A stretch of 64,000 nt of DNA from Methylocella sp. (GTDB lineage Bacteria > Pseudomonadota > Alphaproteobacteria > Rhizobiales > Beijerinckiaceae): positions 831,526 to 895,525 of the forward strand of contig JBBCGG010000001.1 in the NCBI GenBank assembly GCA_037200525.1, given 5' to 3'. Numbering within the stretch: the stretch's first letter is position 1; each line of letters starts with the position of its first letter. Shown here piece by piece: positions 1 to 8,393 of this stretch. The notes under the pieces are model-generated. The model was not told the DNA's origin and ran no database searches. It saw only the letters and a list, made by a program, of their open reading frames with translations. The position numbers and the translations under genes are program-made.

Positions 1-1096
1 AGGCTGCAAGGTCATCATGTCCGCCAGGTGGGTGGCCGATACTGTCCTTCGCGCCGACACGGGAGGCGCGGCGCTCCAGCCCGCACAGCTGAGCGGCGAG
101 CCTACGATGATCGAGCAATTGCACCCGGCGACTGTTAAGGATCGGCAGGAAGCCGCTGAAATAGTCGCTCGTCGTCATTTCGCTGTGGCGGTAGGTGACG
201 CCGTTCTTGCCAAACAGCTCCACAGTGAATCCGGCGCCGTAGCGATCACCCGTCACCTCATGAAGCTCATACGTCTTGAGAGCCTCGCAGAGCTCAATGA
301 CGACCTCTTCAGGACTGAATGGCGGTCTCTTCTCAAGCAGCAGGTCGAGAACCCCGACGTTGTCCTCGACGTGGCCTATCGCCAATGTGAAGCTGTCTTG
401 TCCGCCTCCCGACGGATCAACGTGAGCAACATATGATCTGCCCTTCGCGAACTCGATTTGGGCAACGCCCTTCACTGTGCAGGCGTCGACGATTTCCGGC
501 GAAACATACGATTCCAGGTCGTTTCGGAACTGGCCGCCCCATTCGCTTGCGGCAACCGAGGCATCATCTTCATAGGCTCGGTCGATAACCGACTGCTTGA
601 TCGTCGGATTGAAAAGCTTTGTCGGGCCGTTGGCGACCAAGATCGCCGGGTTGCCGTTGGGGCCAAAGTGCTTCTGGTAGGTGCGCCACATCTCGCCCCG
701 CCTGGCGTGCGGAGAGCCGATGCAGAACAATTGGCCTCCGGTCGTGGCCAAGCTTGGCTTGACTGCGGCGAGGATCTCTTTATCGGGGTTGCGGCTGTCG
801 TCCGACTGCCACATGCTTGCTTCCTCGGCGATAACCGCCACCGCGCTGAAACCGCGGATCGTTCGAAAGGATGCCGGCCGGATTTGGATATCCACGCGGT
901 TCTTTAATGAAATCGTGTCCGCCGTGATGCTCCCAGCCATGGCTGCGAAGCGCGGTATGTCAGTGAAGATGCCCCGCGCGAAGTTCATCAGGGTCTGCGC
1001 TTGCTGCATCGAGGCCGCCAGGATCGGCAGCACCCCGCGCTCGCCAAGCCCCGCCGCGACGCTATCGCGCGCGGGGTTCGCTGTTTCAAAAGCCAT
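1..1096 (-). pseudogene. Phage terminase large subunit, 5'-truncated and running off the left edge
   Basis: The reverse strand reads open from an ATG at 1096 to the window edge (about 365 codons) and matches the later part of a phage large terminase. The frame contains a Walker-B-like segment (VAVIAEEASMW) and a nuclease region with DPSGGGQDSF, GDRYGAGF and, near the edge, SIGHPPGGHDDLA. In this family the Walker A loop comes roughly 30 residues before the GERGVLPILAAS segment. Here that segment lies only 17 residues after the first Met, so Walker A and the N-terminus are missing. I see no Walker A in the 330 bases upstream, which hold the AlpA-like gene. A functional packaging motor is therefore unlikely; this looks like a deletion remnant. 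The terminase identity is well supported by motif order. Confidence 0.72.
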
Positions 1097-1099
1097 CGA

Positions 1100-1357
1100 C
1101 TATACCGCCTCCGAGACAGAGAGTCGGACGCGTTTTAGTTTCCAGGCTTCAATCTCGGCACGCCTAAAATACCAGCGACCATTGATTACGTTTGGTTTCG
1201 GGAAATTTAGATCGGAGTATTCGAGCCATCGCGCAAGGGTGCGTCGGACGATGCCGAATTCCGCCGCAACGACCATGGCAGGTACAAGTTTCTCTGAATT
1301 GTCCTTCGCCAAAATTGCTGACGAGGCACTGCTTAATGATTCCAGTGGCATATTCAT
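1100..1357 (-). CDS. AlpA/excisionase-like helix-turn-helix protein
   Basis: This 85-residue protein has a winged-helix/MerR-like DNA-binding pattern: MVVAAEFGIVRRTLARWLEY, then FPKPNVINGRWYFRRAEIEAW. That order (helix-turn-helix, then a short hairpin with GRWYFRRAEIEAW) is typical of AlpA regulators and phage excisionases, which bind DNA at attachment sites or integrase promoters. It lies between the terminase remnant (3 bases downstream) and the gene ending at 1426, in the same direction, in keeping with a decayed integrative element. It is the only apparently complete recombination-related gene here. It could be an excisionase or a transcription regulator; the sequence does not decide. Confidence 0.7.
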   Translation of the reverse strand: MNMPLESLSSASSAILAKDNSEKLVPAMVVAAEFGIVRRTLARWLEYSDLNFPKPNVINGRWYFRRAEIEAWKLKRVRLSVSEAV

Positions 1358-1425
1358 TGTGGAGTTCCTGTCGTGACATAACAGGACTTACAATGGCGCG
1401 GAGGCCGCCGATTAGGTACGCTAAG

Positions 1426-2232
1426 CTATGACGATAAGGGCTGTACTTTCTTCAGATGCGCTATGGCGGAGCGAGCAACATGAAGAGGGTCAGTATCTAT
1501 GTGCATTGCGAGGAACACGTTGGTGATGAGATCAAGAAACACGCCGCGCGGATAGCCGGCGCGATCCAGAGCTTTACGAGTCGGCAGTCCAGCGTATGGA
1601 ATCGCTTTGAGGGCTTTCTCTGGTGGGTCAACCACTATCGTCGGCTCCCTCTCGGTTAGCCGTTGATAACTGTAAGCCAAGTGCCTTCCAACACCGTGTG
1701 CGAAGTTATCCCTAGCTCTACCAGCGTCTTGGGATTCTTTTGGGGTGGCCATCGATGCAGCGCGTGCGAGAGGGCGCAAATCCTCCGCCAATCGCCGACG
1801 ATCTATTTCGACGGCGCGAAGCTCATTAGGAAATTGCGTTCGAACGTAGCCGACGTCAAGGAGCACGTAGTCGTCGCGATCTGTCTTGAAGGCTGGAGTA
1901 TCTGCGAGGGCGTCAATCGTCGTTTGATGCATCGTCTCAAGACGAACAGCCAATTGCAGGCATGACCTTCTGGCGTGGCGCGAAGGGCTTTCCAATGCGT
2001 GGGCCAAGGATCCAGCACGTGTTGAAATGCTGGCAAGCTCTTTAACCGCCAAGGTTGTTTCGCACGGTCTAAAAGCTCGACGTGATTTATCTTCGACCAT
2101 TCGCATATGACTTGCGAATAATACCAGATCGTCGATCTCCCGCGCGAGATCGGGCTCTTTATTGGCGCGAATTTTGAGCTTCCCAAACTCTCGAACCAAT
2201 TGACTCCGCAGGTCTCTATTTTCTGTGGCCAT
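1426..2232 (-). CDS. Hypothetical protein of the integrative element
   Basis: This 268-residue protein is not recognised. The ATG at 2232 is preferred because it follows the integrase stop at 2234-2236 directly; the open frame continues upstream to 2364 but would overlap the integrase. The product is soluble, charged and mostly helical in character (NRDLRSQLVREFGKLKIR near the start), with no signal peptide, membrane segment or clear catalytic motif. Its position immediately after the integrase, on the same strand, suggests cargo or accessory function of the element. No function is proposed. Confidence 0.5.
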   Translation of the reverse strand: MATENRDLRSQLVREFGKLKIRANKEPDLAREIDDLVLFASHMRMVEDKSRRAFRPCETTLAVKELASISTRAGSLAHALESPSRHARRSCLQLAVRLETMHQTTIDALADTPAFKTDRDDYVLLDVGYVRTQFPNELRAVEIDRRRLAEDLRPLARAASMATPKESQDAGRARDNFAHGVGRHLAYSYQRLTEREPTIVVDPPEKALKAIPYAGLPTRKALDRAGYPRGVFLDLITNVFLAMHIDTDPLHVARSAIAHLKKVQPLSS

Positions 2233-2233
2233 T

Positions 2234-3454
2234 CTATCCCCGCACGGTGGATAATTCGAGAATATTTCCACTGAGCCTGCTACGCGTGAGCTCCTCGACA
2301 AAGTGCGCCCATGCTTCGACGGCGCTGCGCTGCTCGTCGGCATAATTGAAACGCTGATATACACCGGTAATTCCGCCGAAGGTTCCGCCGGTGTGATTTA
2401 GGAGCTTTTCCGTGACGTGAACGGCGATCCCCATGCGGGCGAGGTTGCTCGCAAACGTCCTTCGAAGGTCATGCAATCTCCAGGGAATCATATCTTTCGG
2501 GAGAAGATCATCGAGGCGCCGCTTGATCAGCGCATAGCCCACCAAGGGATTATCCCCAGAAAATGTGAAAACGAACTCGCTTCCGGCAATCCGGGGAGCT
2601 GTCTTCAGGATCGCGATCGCAGGGTCGGAAAGCGGGATAGTGTGCTCGCGCTTGTTTTTGGCTCGTACGGCGGGGAGGGTCCAGGTCCGCGCGTCAAGGT
2701 CAAGCTCGCTCCACGCTAAGTCGGTTACCTCTGAGCGCCGCTGGCCTGTGAGAATGAGAATTTGGGCGACATGCCCATAAGGCCAACCGATCGCTTCGGC
2801 CGCCTGCGGCTTTTATTTCCTCATCGTTCAGGATTCGGTCGCGGGACTTTTCGGGCGATGGCGAAGTGACGGTCGCGCATGGGGAAATCTCAATTATCCC
2901 TCGTTCGACCGACCACGAGCACAGTTTCTTAAACCAGGCGAGAGCGCGGTTCGCGGCATACGGCGCTCCGCGCTCGATGATATCGTCAAGCAGGCGGTGG
3001 ACGTCCTGCCGCTTAATCTCGGATAGCTTCCGCTTAGGCCAAGCATCAACAATTTCGTTTTTTAATATTCGTTTGACTTCGATAAAGGTCGCCTCTTTCA
3101 ACCTGCGCTTGGCATAGTTCGCCAAGAACGACGCGACGACCTTCTCAATTAGGTCCTGGTCCGCGGGAATGCGCGCGGAGCGACGTGCCTCTTTTTTTTC
3201 GGCCGCGGGGTCTCTGCCATCGGCAACGGCGACCAATGCCCGCCCGGCGAGTTCTCGCGCGGTCTTAAGACCAACCACGGCCACGGTCCTAGAGTCAATT
3301 TCCGGGGGCGCCCCGCAACCCGATATCGAACAGCCCACGAGGCTTGGCCGCTAGGCTGCGAAACGAAGAAAAGGCCTCGGACAGTCCCATCTGCTATCTC
3401 GCGGCGTTTGGGTCCGGGCTTCAGCGTCTCAAGAAACTTAGCAGTAAGCGCCAC
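2234..3454 (-). pseudogene. Tyrosine recombinase (P4-type integrase), two frameshifts
   Basis: Three consecutive reverse-strand frames together encode one integrase with an N-terminal DUF4102-type arm-binding domain. The first piece starts at 3454 with MALTAKFLETLKPGPKRREI and reads to about 3280, where the frame must change to continue with VVGLKTARELAGRALVAVAD. The second piece contains the core-binding domain and breaks near 2800, just after ILNDEEIKAA. The third carries the catalytic domain, including TGQRRSEVTDLAW (first Arg), HDLRRTFASNLARMG (HxxR) and LLNHTGG followed by GVYQRFNY (final Tyr). Both shifts are consistent with single-base indels. Catalytic residues are still visible, so decay is probably recent, but no full-length protein can be made without two frame changes. 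It is the last gene before the element boundary, as usual for integrases next to their attachment site. Confidence 0.85.
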
Positions 3455-3589
3455 GGTTCGAGACTTTCGTTACCCTAGTTACCCAACCTATATAAGGGTA
3501 ACGATATGGTCTGTCTAGGCGCTTCCTGATTTGTCTGGGTCTTTGTTAGAAAGTATAATAATAACATGATGTTATTGTCGTGTCGGGTG

Positions 3590-3627
3590 ACTTGGAATGA
3601 CGTAGTTTGTCCCGCTATTCAATCTGA
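3590..3627. other. Probable right boundary/attachment site of the integrative element
   Basis: Recognisable phospholipase-D coding sequence begins abruptly around 3621-3627, about 170 bases upstream of the integrase start. To its left no phospholipase-D sequence is seen. The junction falls on the first residue of the HxKxxxxD motif, which reads NLKTYQID here, so the expected His codon has become AAT. I infer that recombination occurred at or near this point. No direct repeat can be shown because the other end of the element lies outside the window. Confidence 0.35.
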
Positions 3628-3845
3628 AAACCTATCAGATCGACGGCCGGCTATTGCGGACCAGCGCGGCGAATTTTTCCGCTTCCGGGCTGAAGCGACA
3701 GGACAATGATCTCATCATCATCGAAAGCCCTGTCGCGGCTGCGGCCTTCACGCGCCATTTCGAGGCGATCTTCGCCGGCAGCGAGCCCTTGCCGCCCGAC
3801 GCGTCGGAACGAGCGCGAGCGCTGGCTCCCTCCGCAGAAAACTGA
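3624..3845 (+). pseudogene. 3' fragment of a phospholipase-D-family gene
   Basis: The plus-strand frame reads LKTYQIDGRLLRTSAANFSA, then SGLKRQDNDLIIIESPVAAA, and ends at TGA 3843-3845. This is the second HKD half-site and C-terminus of PLD/cardiolipin-synthase-like phosphodiesterases, where the pattern is HxK(x4)D followed by a Gly/Ser-Asn strand. The Lys and Asp are present but the His is Asn, and everything upstream, including the first HKD motif, is absent. No plausible start precedes it, so it is a fragment and not a short gene. The integrase remnant immediately to the left suggests the gene was split by integration; the 5' part may survive at the far end of the element. Confidence 0.68.
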
Positions 3846-3885
3846 CGACCCCGATCGGCTTCTCCTCCGTCGAGAGGAGAAGGGA

Positions 3886-6228
3886 TTATGTCCTGCCGCG
3901 CCCATAGTCTTGCCGGGGCTGGATGCGATGCAGCGCGGCGACGAGGCAGTCTATGTCCTCGAAAGTGTTGTAGAGCGCAAGCGAAGGCCGCACCGTCGTC
4001 TCGAGCCCGAAGCGGCGCAAAATCGGTTGCGCGCAATGGTGTCCAGCGCGCACGGCTATGCCTTCCCGATCGAGCGCCGCGCCGACATCCTCGCTGCGGC
4101 AGCCATTGAGGACGAACGAGATGACGCCGGCTTTTTCCTTTGCGGTCCCGATGATTTTAAGGCCCGGCAAGCCGAGCAGCCCTTGCGTCGCATAGCCGAG
4201 AAGCTCGTGCTCATAGGCGGCGATGTTTCCCATCCCGATGCGGTCGAGATAGTCGATGGCGGCGCCGAGCCCGACGGCGTCGGCGATGTTGCCGGTGCCC
4301 GCCTCGAAACGCAGGGGCGGACCCTGATAGACCGTCTTCTCGAAGGTGACGTCGGCGATCATATTGCCGCCGCCCTGCCAAGGCGGCATCGCCGCCAAAA
4401 CCTCCGGCTTGCCGTAAAGAACGCCGATGCCGGTCGGACCGAACACTTTGTGGCCCGAGAAGGCGTAAAAATCGCAATCGAGCGTCTGGACATTGACAGG
4501 CATGTGCGAGACGGCCTGAGCGCCATCGACCAGCACGCAGGCCCCGTGGCGATGCGCTATCGCAACCATCTCCTGCGCCGGAGTCACCGTGCCGAGCGCG
4601 TTCGAGACCTGCGGCAAGGAGACGAGCCGCGTGCGCGGCCCGAGCAGCTTGGTATATTCATCGAGCAAAATCTGGCCGCTGTCGTCGACCGGAGCGACGC
4701 GCAAAACAGCGCCGGTTTCGGCGCACAGCATCTGCCAGGGCACGATATTGGCGTGATGTTCGAGCCAGGTGATGACAATTTCGTCGCCCTCACGGACGTT
4801 GCGGACTCCCCACGCCTTCGCGACGAGGTTGATCGCCTCGGTCGCGCCGCGCGCGAAGACGATGTCGTTTGGCGAGCTTGCGCCAAGGAATCTGCGGACT
4901 TTTTCGCGCGCCGCCTCATAGGCGTCGGTGGATCGCGCGGCGAGCGCATGCGCGCCTCTGTGGATGTTCGAGTTTTCGGTCTCGTAGAACTGCGCGAGGC
5001 GGTCGATCACCGCCTGCGGCTTTTGCGTCGTCGCGGCGTTGTCGAGCCAAATCAGCGGCTTGCCATGAACCTGCTGGCGCAGAATCGGGAAATCGCGCTT
5101 GATCGCATAGGCGTCGAAGGCTCGGGTTCCAGAGACGAGGTCCGGCGTGAGGAGCGGCTTAAGTTCGGGCGCGACCGGCGCGAAAAAAGAATGCTGGGTC
5201 GGGGCGTTGGCGGCGGCGGGCGCCGCGGCGGTCTGCGTCTCGTTTAGAAAATACAAGGATTCGCCCGGAACGGCGGGATATCCGCCGGGCGAGGATTTCT
5301 GACTAAATCCGGACGGCGAGGCCGCCGCGCCCAACAGACTCACATCGCCAACGCCGTGGGGGCGTAGGTCCGTCTCGGTCGGGTAGTTTGTCGAAGCGAA
5401 CGCCGGATGCTGCTCGATGGAAGAGCCGGGAACTTCAGCCGCAACTGGAGCGCTCCCTCGAACCCCTGGTGGACCGGCGTGAGTTGGAGGCGCGGTCACG
5501 CTCTGCGCCGGGGCCGAGGGCGACGGCGGCGCGAACGCCAATCCGGCTTCTTTGAGGAATGACAGGGATGTTTCCGGCGGCTTCGGCGAGCCCATGGGGA
5601 CAGAGCCATGCGAAAACCCCGCGGGAAAAGAAGGCGCGGGAGACAAGCCGCCGGCAGGCGCGCTGCTATGGGAAAATCCCGAAGGAAATGTGGACGGCGT
5701 GAGTGACGTCACGTCGCCAAGGCCCTGCACCAGCGCGAGGAGCGCCTTCTCGCGCAAATGGGCTCGCGGGTGCGGGAGGTCGGGGCCTTCTTCCGGCGCA
5801 AGCCCAACGGAAGCGGCGAACGATTCCGGCGTTGTCGTTACGGCGGGCGAATCCGCCGCGGCGGCTGCGTGTCCGGCGGCAGGCGCGTGCTTGATCGGCG
5901 CTCCAGCGGTTCCCGCGGTTACGCCCGGCAATTCTGTGACAAAAGGAACAGACTGCGCGCCCGGAATGCTCGTCCCCGGCGCTGCAACCACCGCGCCGAT
6001 AGTCCCCGGCGCTGACGTCGGCGGGATCGGCAGACGATCCTGCACCATGAAATTGGCCAGAGCCTGGGGATCGACCATCTGCCCCGGCGCAGCGTTGAAG
6101 AACGAGTTCGCCATCCGCGCGATCAATCCGGGATCGATGACGGCAGGCCCCTGTCCCCCGTATTGCGGAGCCGCCGGAGCGGCGATGGGAGCCGTTGCCG
6201 CCGCTTGCTTCGGATCAGGCGTACTCAT
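3886..6228 (-). CDS. SufS-like cysteine desulfurase with long disordered N-terminal arm (Family 2A encapsulin cargo)
   Basis: This 780-residue protein has two parts. Residues about 370-775 form a class II (SufS-type) PLP cysteine desulfurase: the PLP Lys is K594 in SGHKVFGPTG and the persulfide Cys is C733 in RAGHHCAQP, with the usual LDNAATTQKP and SNIHRGAH segments. The enzyme takes sulfur from cysteine, leaving alanine. Residues 1-365 are an Ala/Pro/Ser/Gly-rich arm that ordinary SufS (about 410 residues) lacks. The arm has three GFS repeats (FPSGFSHSSAPAGG at 181, FPAGFSHGSVPMGS at 201, SPSGFSQKSSPGGY at 304), two SLxFL motifs (SLSFLKEAGLAF at 221, SLYFLNETQ at 324) and a predicted helix near IDPGLIARMANSFF. 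Such arms are known to load desulfurases into Family 2A encapsulins, and the shell gene lies directly upstream with a 14-base overlap, so the pair is translationally coupled. No other SUF genes are nearby, which argues for a dedicated encapsulated role instead of general Fe-S assembly. Confidence 0.9.
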   Translation of the reverse strand: MSTPDPKQAAATAPIAAPAAPQYGGQGPAVIDPGLIARMANSFFNAAPGQMVDPQALANFMVQDRLPIPPTSAPGTIGAVVAAPGTSIPGAQSVPFVTELPGVTAGTAGAPIKHAPAAGHAAAAADSPAVTTTPESFAASVGLAPEEGPDLPHPRAHLREKALLALVQGLGDVTSLTPSTFPSGFSHSSAPAGGLSPAPSFPAGFSHGSVPMGSPKPPETSLSFLKEAGLAFAPPSPSAPAQSVTAPPTHAGPPGVRGSAPVAAEVPGSSIEQHPAFASTNYPTETDLRPHGVGDVSLLGAAASPSGFSQKSSPGGYPAVPGESLYFLNETQTAAAPAAANAPTQHSFFAPVAPELKPLLTPDLVSGTRAFDAYAIKRDFPILRQQVHGKPLIWLDNAATTQKPQAVIDRLAQFYETENSNIHRGAHALAARSTDAYEAAREKVRRFLGASSPNDIVFARGATEAINLVAKAWGVRNVREGDEIVITWLEHHANIVPWQMLCAETGAVLRVAPVDDSGQILLDEYTKLLGPRTRLVSLPQVSNALGTVTPAQEMVAIAHRHGACVLVDGAQAVSHMPVNVQTLDCDFYAFSGHKVFGPTGIGVLYGKPEVLAAMPPWQGGGNMIADVTFEKTVYQGPPLRFEAGTGNIADAVGLGAAIDYLDRIGMGNIAAYEHELLGYATQGLLGLPGLKIIGTAKEKAGVISFVLNGCRSEDVGAALDREGIAVRAGHHCAQPILRRFGLETTVRPSLALYNTFEDIDCLVAALHRIQPRQDYGRGRT

Positions 6229-7156
6229 GATAATGCCCCACCTCGACGTTCTCGAGCACCCCGAGCGCGTCGGGGGTGAGGATCGCCGACGAGCAGTAGA
6301 GCGAGATCAGGTAGGACGCGATCGCCTTGCGATTGATTCCCATGAATCGAACCGAAAGGCTTGGCGTGACTTCGCCTGGGACGCCTGGCTGGAAGAGGCC
6401 GACGACGCCCTGTTTCCGTTCGCCGGTGCGCAAAAGCAGAATGTCGGTGGTGCCGCCGCCATCGGGGCCAGCTGCGATCTTCAGCTTGTCGCTTGGAACC
6501 AGCGGAAGGCCGCGCCAAGTCAAGAACGGCGTGCCGAACAGATTGATCGTTGGCGGCGGCACGCCACGGCGCGTGCATTCCCGGCCGAAGGCGGCGATGG
6601 CGCGCGGATGGGCGAGGAAGAAGGCGGGTTCTTTCCAGACGCGGGCGATCAGCTCATCGAGATCATCGGGCGTCGGCGGACCGCGCCGCGTGCTGATCCG
6701 CATCGCCGGAGAGGAATTCGGCAGCAGACCGTACTCTGGATTATTGATGAGCTCGCTTTCCTGCCGCTCCTTGACCTTCTCGATCAGCAGCCGCAGCTGC
6801 TCCTGGATCTGGTCATAGGGCTGATTGTAGAGATCGGAAACGCGGGTCTGCACGTCGAGGACAGTGGTGACTGCGTTGAGGAAGTATTCGCGCGGCGCAG
6901 TCTCGTAGTCGACGAAGGTCTCCGGCAGGTCGCTATCGCGCTCCCGACTCGGGCTGCATTCGACGTCGCCATCGCCTTCGGTGTCCTTGACGCGGTTTAG
7001 CCGATAAATGCCGGCTTCGACAGGCACCCAGGGAAGGAAAGAAACGAGCCAGCGCGGGGTAATTCCCGACCATTGCGCCCGTGTTTTCGTGGCGTTGGCA
7101 AGCTGACGCGCAGCCGGTTCGCTCAGAGTTCTGCGGCCCTCGGGTTCGTCGACCAT
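6215..7156 (-). CDS. Family 2A encapsulin shell protein (SrpI-like)
   Basis: This 313-residue protein matches the HK97-fold encapsulins of Family 2A. Visible family features are the N-terminal LSEPAARQLANATKTRAQWS segment, the ITPRWLVSFLPWVPVEAGIY stretch, a long central helix (VSDLYNQPYDQIQEQLRLLI) and the C-terminal SVRFMGINRKAIASYLISLY run. The length leaves no room for the cyclic-nucleotide-binding domain that defines Family 2B. The ATG at 7156 has an AAGGAG ribosome-binding site seven bases upstream. The downstream desulfurase gene overlaps its stop. Family 2A shells are icosahedral compartments housing a cysteine desulfurase and linked to sulfur metabolism and storage; that role is inferred here from homology and gene order. 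An IS element ends about 160 bases upstream and may affect its promoter. Confidence 0.9.
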   Translation of the reverse strand: MVDEPEGRRTLSEPAARQLANATKTRAQWSGITPRWLVSFLPWVPVEAGIYRLNRVKDTEGDGDVECSPSRERDSDLPETFVDYETAPREYFLNAVTTVLDVQTRVSDLYNQPYDQIQEQLRLLIEKVKERQESELINNPEYGLLPNSSPAMRISTRRGPPTPDDLDELIARVWKEPAFFLAHPRAIAAFGRECTRRGVPPPTINLFGTPFLTWRGLPLVPSDKLKIAAGPDGGGTTDILLLRTGERKQGVVGLFQPGVPGEVTPSLSVRFMGINRKAIASYLISLYCSSAILTPDALGVLENVEVGHYHEYA

Positions 7157-7314
7157 CTAACAGCTCCTTGTCTAGAATCGCCTGATCTCTAGCTGAAGCT
7201 GATGTAGCACTTCTTGCGTAGAATATTCTCCTTTATTTGAGTTTACTGCGAAAAATGATGAGTCTACAAATTCTATCAATTTTCGACGCTGAAAACGTTC
7301 GCTGCGACAGTCTA
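7157..7314. other. Encapsulin upstream region, cut short by an IS element
   Basis: About 158 bases separate the encapsulin start from the IS target TA. The stretch is AT-richer than its surroundings and must hold any native encapsulin promoter left after the insertion. A TATTCT-like hexamer on the reverse strand (near 7225) could be a -10, but I see no convincing -35. Confidence 0.3.
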
Positions 7315-7331
7315 GGCAGTAGTGACGAATT
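7315..7331 (+). repeat. Left terminal inverted repeat of the IS
   Basis: GGCAGTAGTGACGAATT; its partner at 8164-8180, read on the other strand, is GGCCGTTGTGACGAATT (15 of 17 identical). Flanked outside by TA. Confidence 0.85.
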
Positions 7332-8099
7332 ACCTGAGCATGATAGCAATAGCGGCGAGCAATACGAAGCCTCGGTAGTTTGCGAGGAGCTTGTCGTATC
7401 GGGTTGCGACGCGCCGGAACTGCTTCAGTTTATTGAAGAAACGCTCGACGAGATTGCGCTCCTTGTAGAGCGCCTTGTCGTAGGGGAGCGGCGCGCGGCG
7501 ATTGGATTTTGATGGGATCACCGGCTCAGCCTCACGCATAAGAACAGCCTTGCGCAAGTGATTGGCGTCATAACCTTTATCGGCGATGATCGCATCGGCC
7601 GCAAAGCCTTCGATCAGGGCGTGCGCTTTTGTGATGTCGTTGCGCTGCCCAGGTCCGAGAAGGAGCCGAACGGGGTTGCCGAGCGCGTCTGTCGCGGCGT
7701 GGATTTTGGTGCTCAAACCACCGCGAGAGCGGCCCAGGCCTTGGGCATCCGCCCCCCTTTGGCGATCCTTGCGCCGGCCGCGTGCTGATGGGCGCGCACG
7801 ATTGTTGAGTCGATCATCAGCCATTCGAGATCGGCCTCGGCGGTGAATGCCTCAAGAAATCCGTCCAAGGCGCCGCGCTCGATCCAGCGATAGTAGCGGC
7901 GTTTCACCGCCTGATGGTCGCCGAAGCGTTCGGGCAGATCGCGCCAGCGGCCGCCCGAGCGGGCCATCCATAACAGCGCGTCGACGAAGCGTCGATTGTC
8001 GCAGCGCGGCCCGCGCTGGCCGGCTCTTCCGCCTGGCACAAGATCACAAAGCCGCTCCCATTGATCGTCTCGCAGCGCATCGACATCCCGAATCATCAA
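7330..8099 (-). CDS. IS5-family transposase, two frames joined by programmed frameshift
   Basis: The first frame (8099 to 7713) encodes the N-terminal DUF4096-type domain (DQWERLCDLVPGG; LLWMARSGGRWRDLPERFG; YRWIERG) and the first catalytic Asp in LEWLMIDSTIVRAHQHAAG. The second frame (7824 to 7330) carries RGGLSTKIHAATDALGNPVR, the second Asp in AIIADKGYDA, and the catalytic Glu in the YKERNLVERFFNKLK signature, completing the DDE triad. A run reading AAAGGGGGG on the coding strand at 7752-7760 sits in the overlap and is a good slippage site for producing the fused transposase, as is standard in this group. The stop lies inside the left terminal repeat region. Confidence 0.87.
7752..7760 (-). 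other. Slippery site for transposase frameshifting
   Basis: The coding strand reads AAAGGGGGG within the overlap of the two transposase frames. The upstream frame continues as AKGGRMPKAW, while the downstream frame reads RGADAQGLGRSRGG over the same bases. Homopolymer slippage here would join them. Confidence 0.6.
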
Positions 8100-8393
8100 G
8101 GCTGATCTCCAAAAATCAGCCTTGAATCATGGAAAGATCCTCGCGAGAATCCCCCAAACGCCGAATTCGTCACAACGGCCTAGTTGGCGGGTTCTTTATA
8201 GTTTTTGTGAACACGAGCGCGCGCAAGCCCGTTTGACCGCCGGCTGAGATGCGCTTCTCAACTATAAACGCTCCAAACCAAAGCAGCCGCCTGACCAGAA
8301 GCGAGCGGCGAGCGCTGGCAAGATGGCCTAAGCAACCAGGATCGCCTTATAAGCAAAAGGCGGCCAAGTTTTTGTGCGGCGCAACCTTCCTGC

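Larger units (their letters stand above)
7315..8180 (-). mobile_element. IS5-family insertion sequence (IS427-group type), 866 bp
   Basis: The element is bounded by imperfect inverted repeats at 7315-7331 and 8164-8180 that share GTGACGAATT and differ at two of 17 positions. TA dinucleotides flank it at 7313-7314 and 8181-8182, which fits the TA target duplication of the IS427 group. It contains one transposase gene in two overlapping frames on the reverse strand. Both ends and both reading frames look intact, so it may still be mobile. Confidence 0.88.

Noticed and set aside
3460-3600. tRNA gene as integration target beside the integrase
   Set aside because: No cloverleaf can be formed; the PLD fragment is the better target candidate.
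3706-5247. 513-codon plus-strand open frame
   Set aside because: Antisense to the cysteine desulfurase; Arg/Asp-rich composition expected from high-GC third-position bias, no family match, no ribosome-binding site.
5552-7000. 482-codon plus-strand open frame
   Set aside because: Antisense to the desulfurase arm and encapsulin, which have clear family matches and coupled starts.
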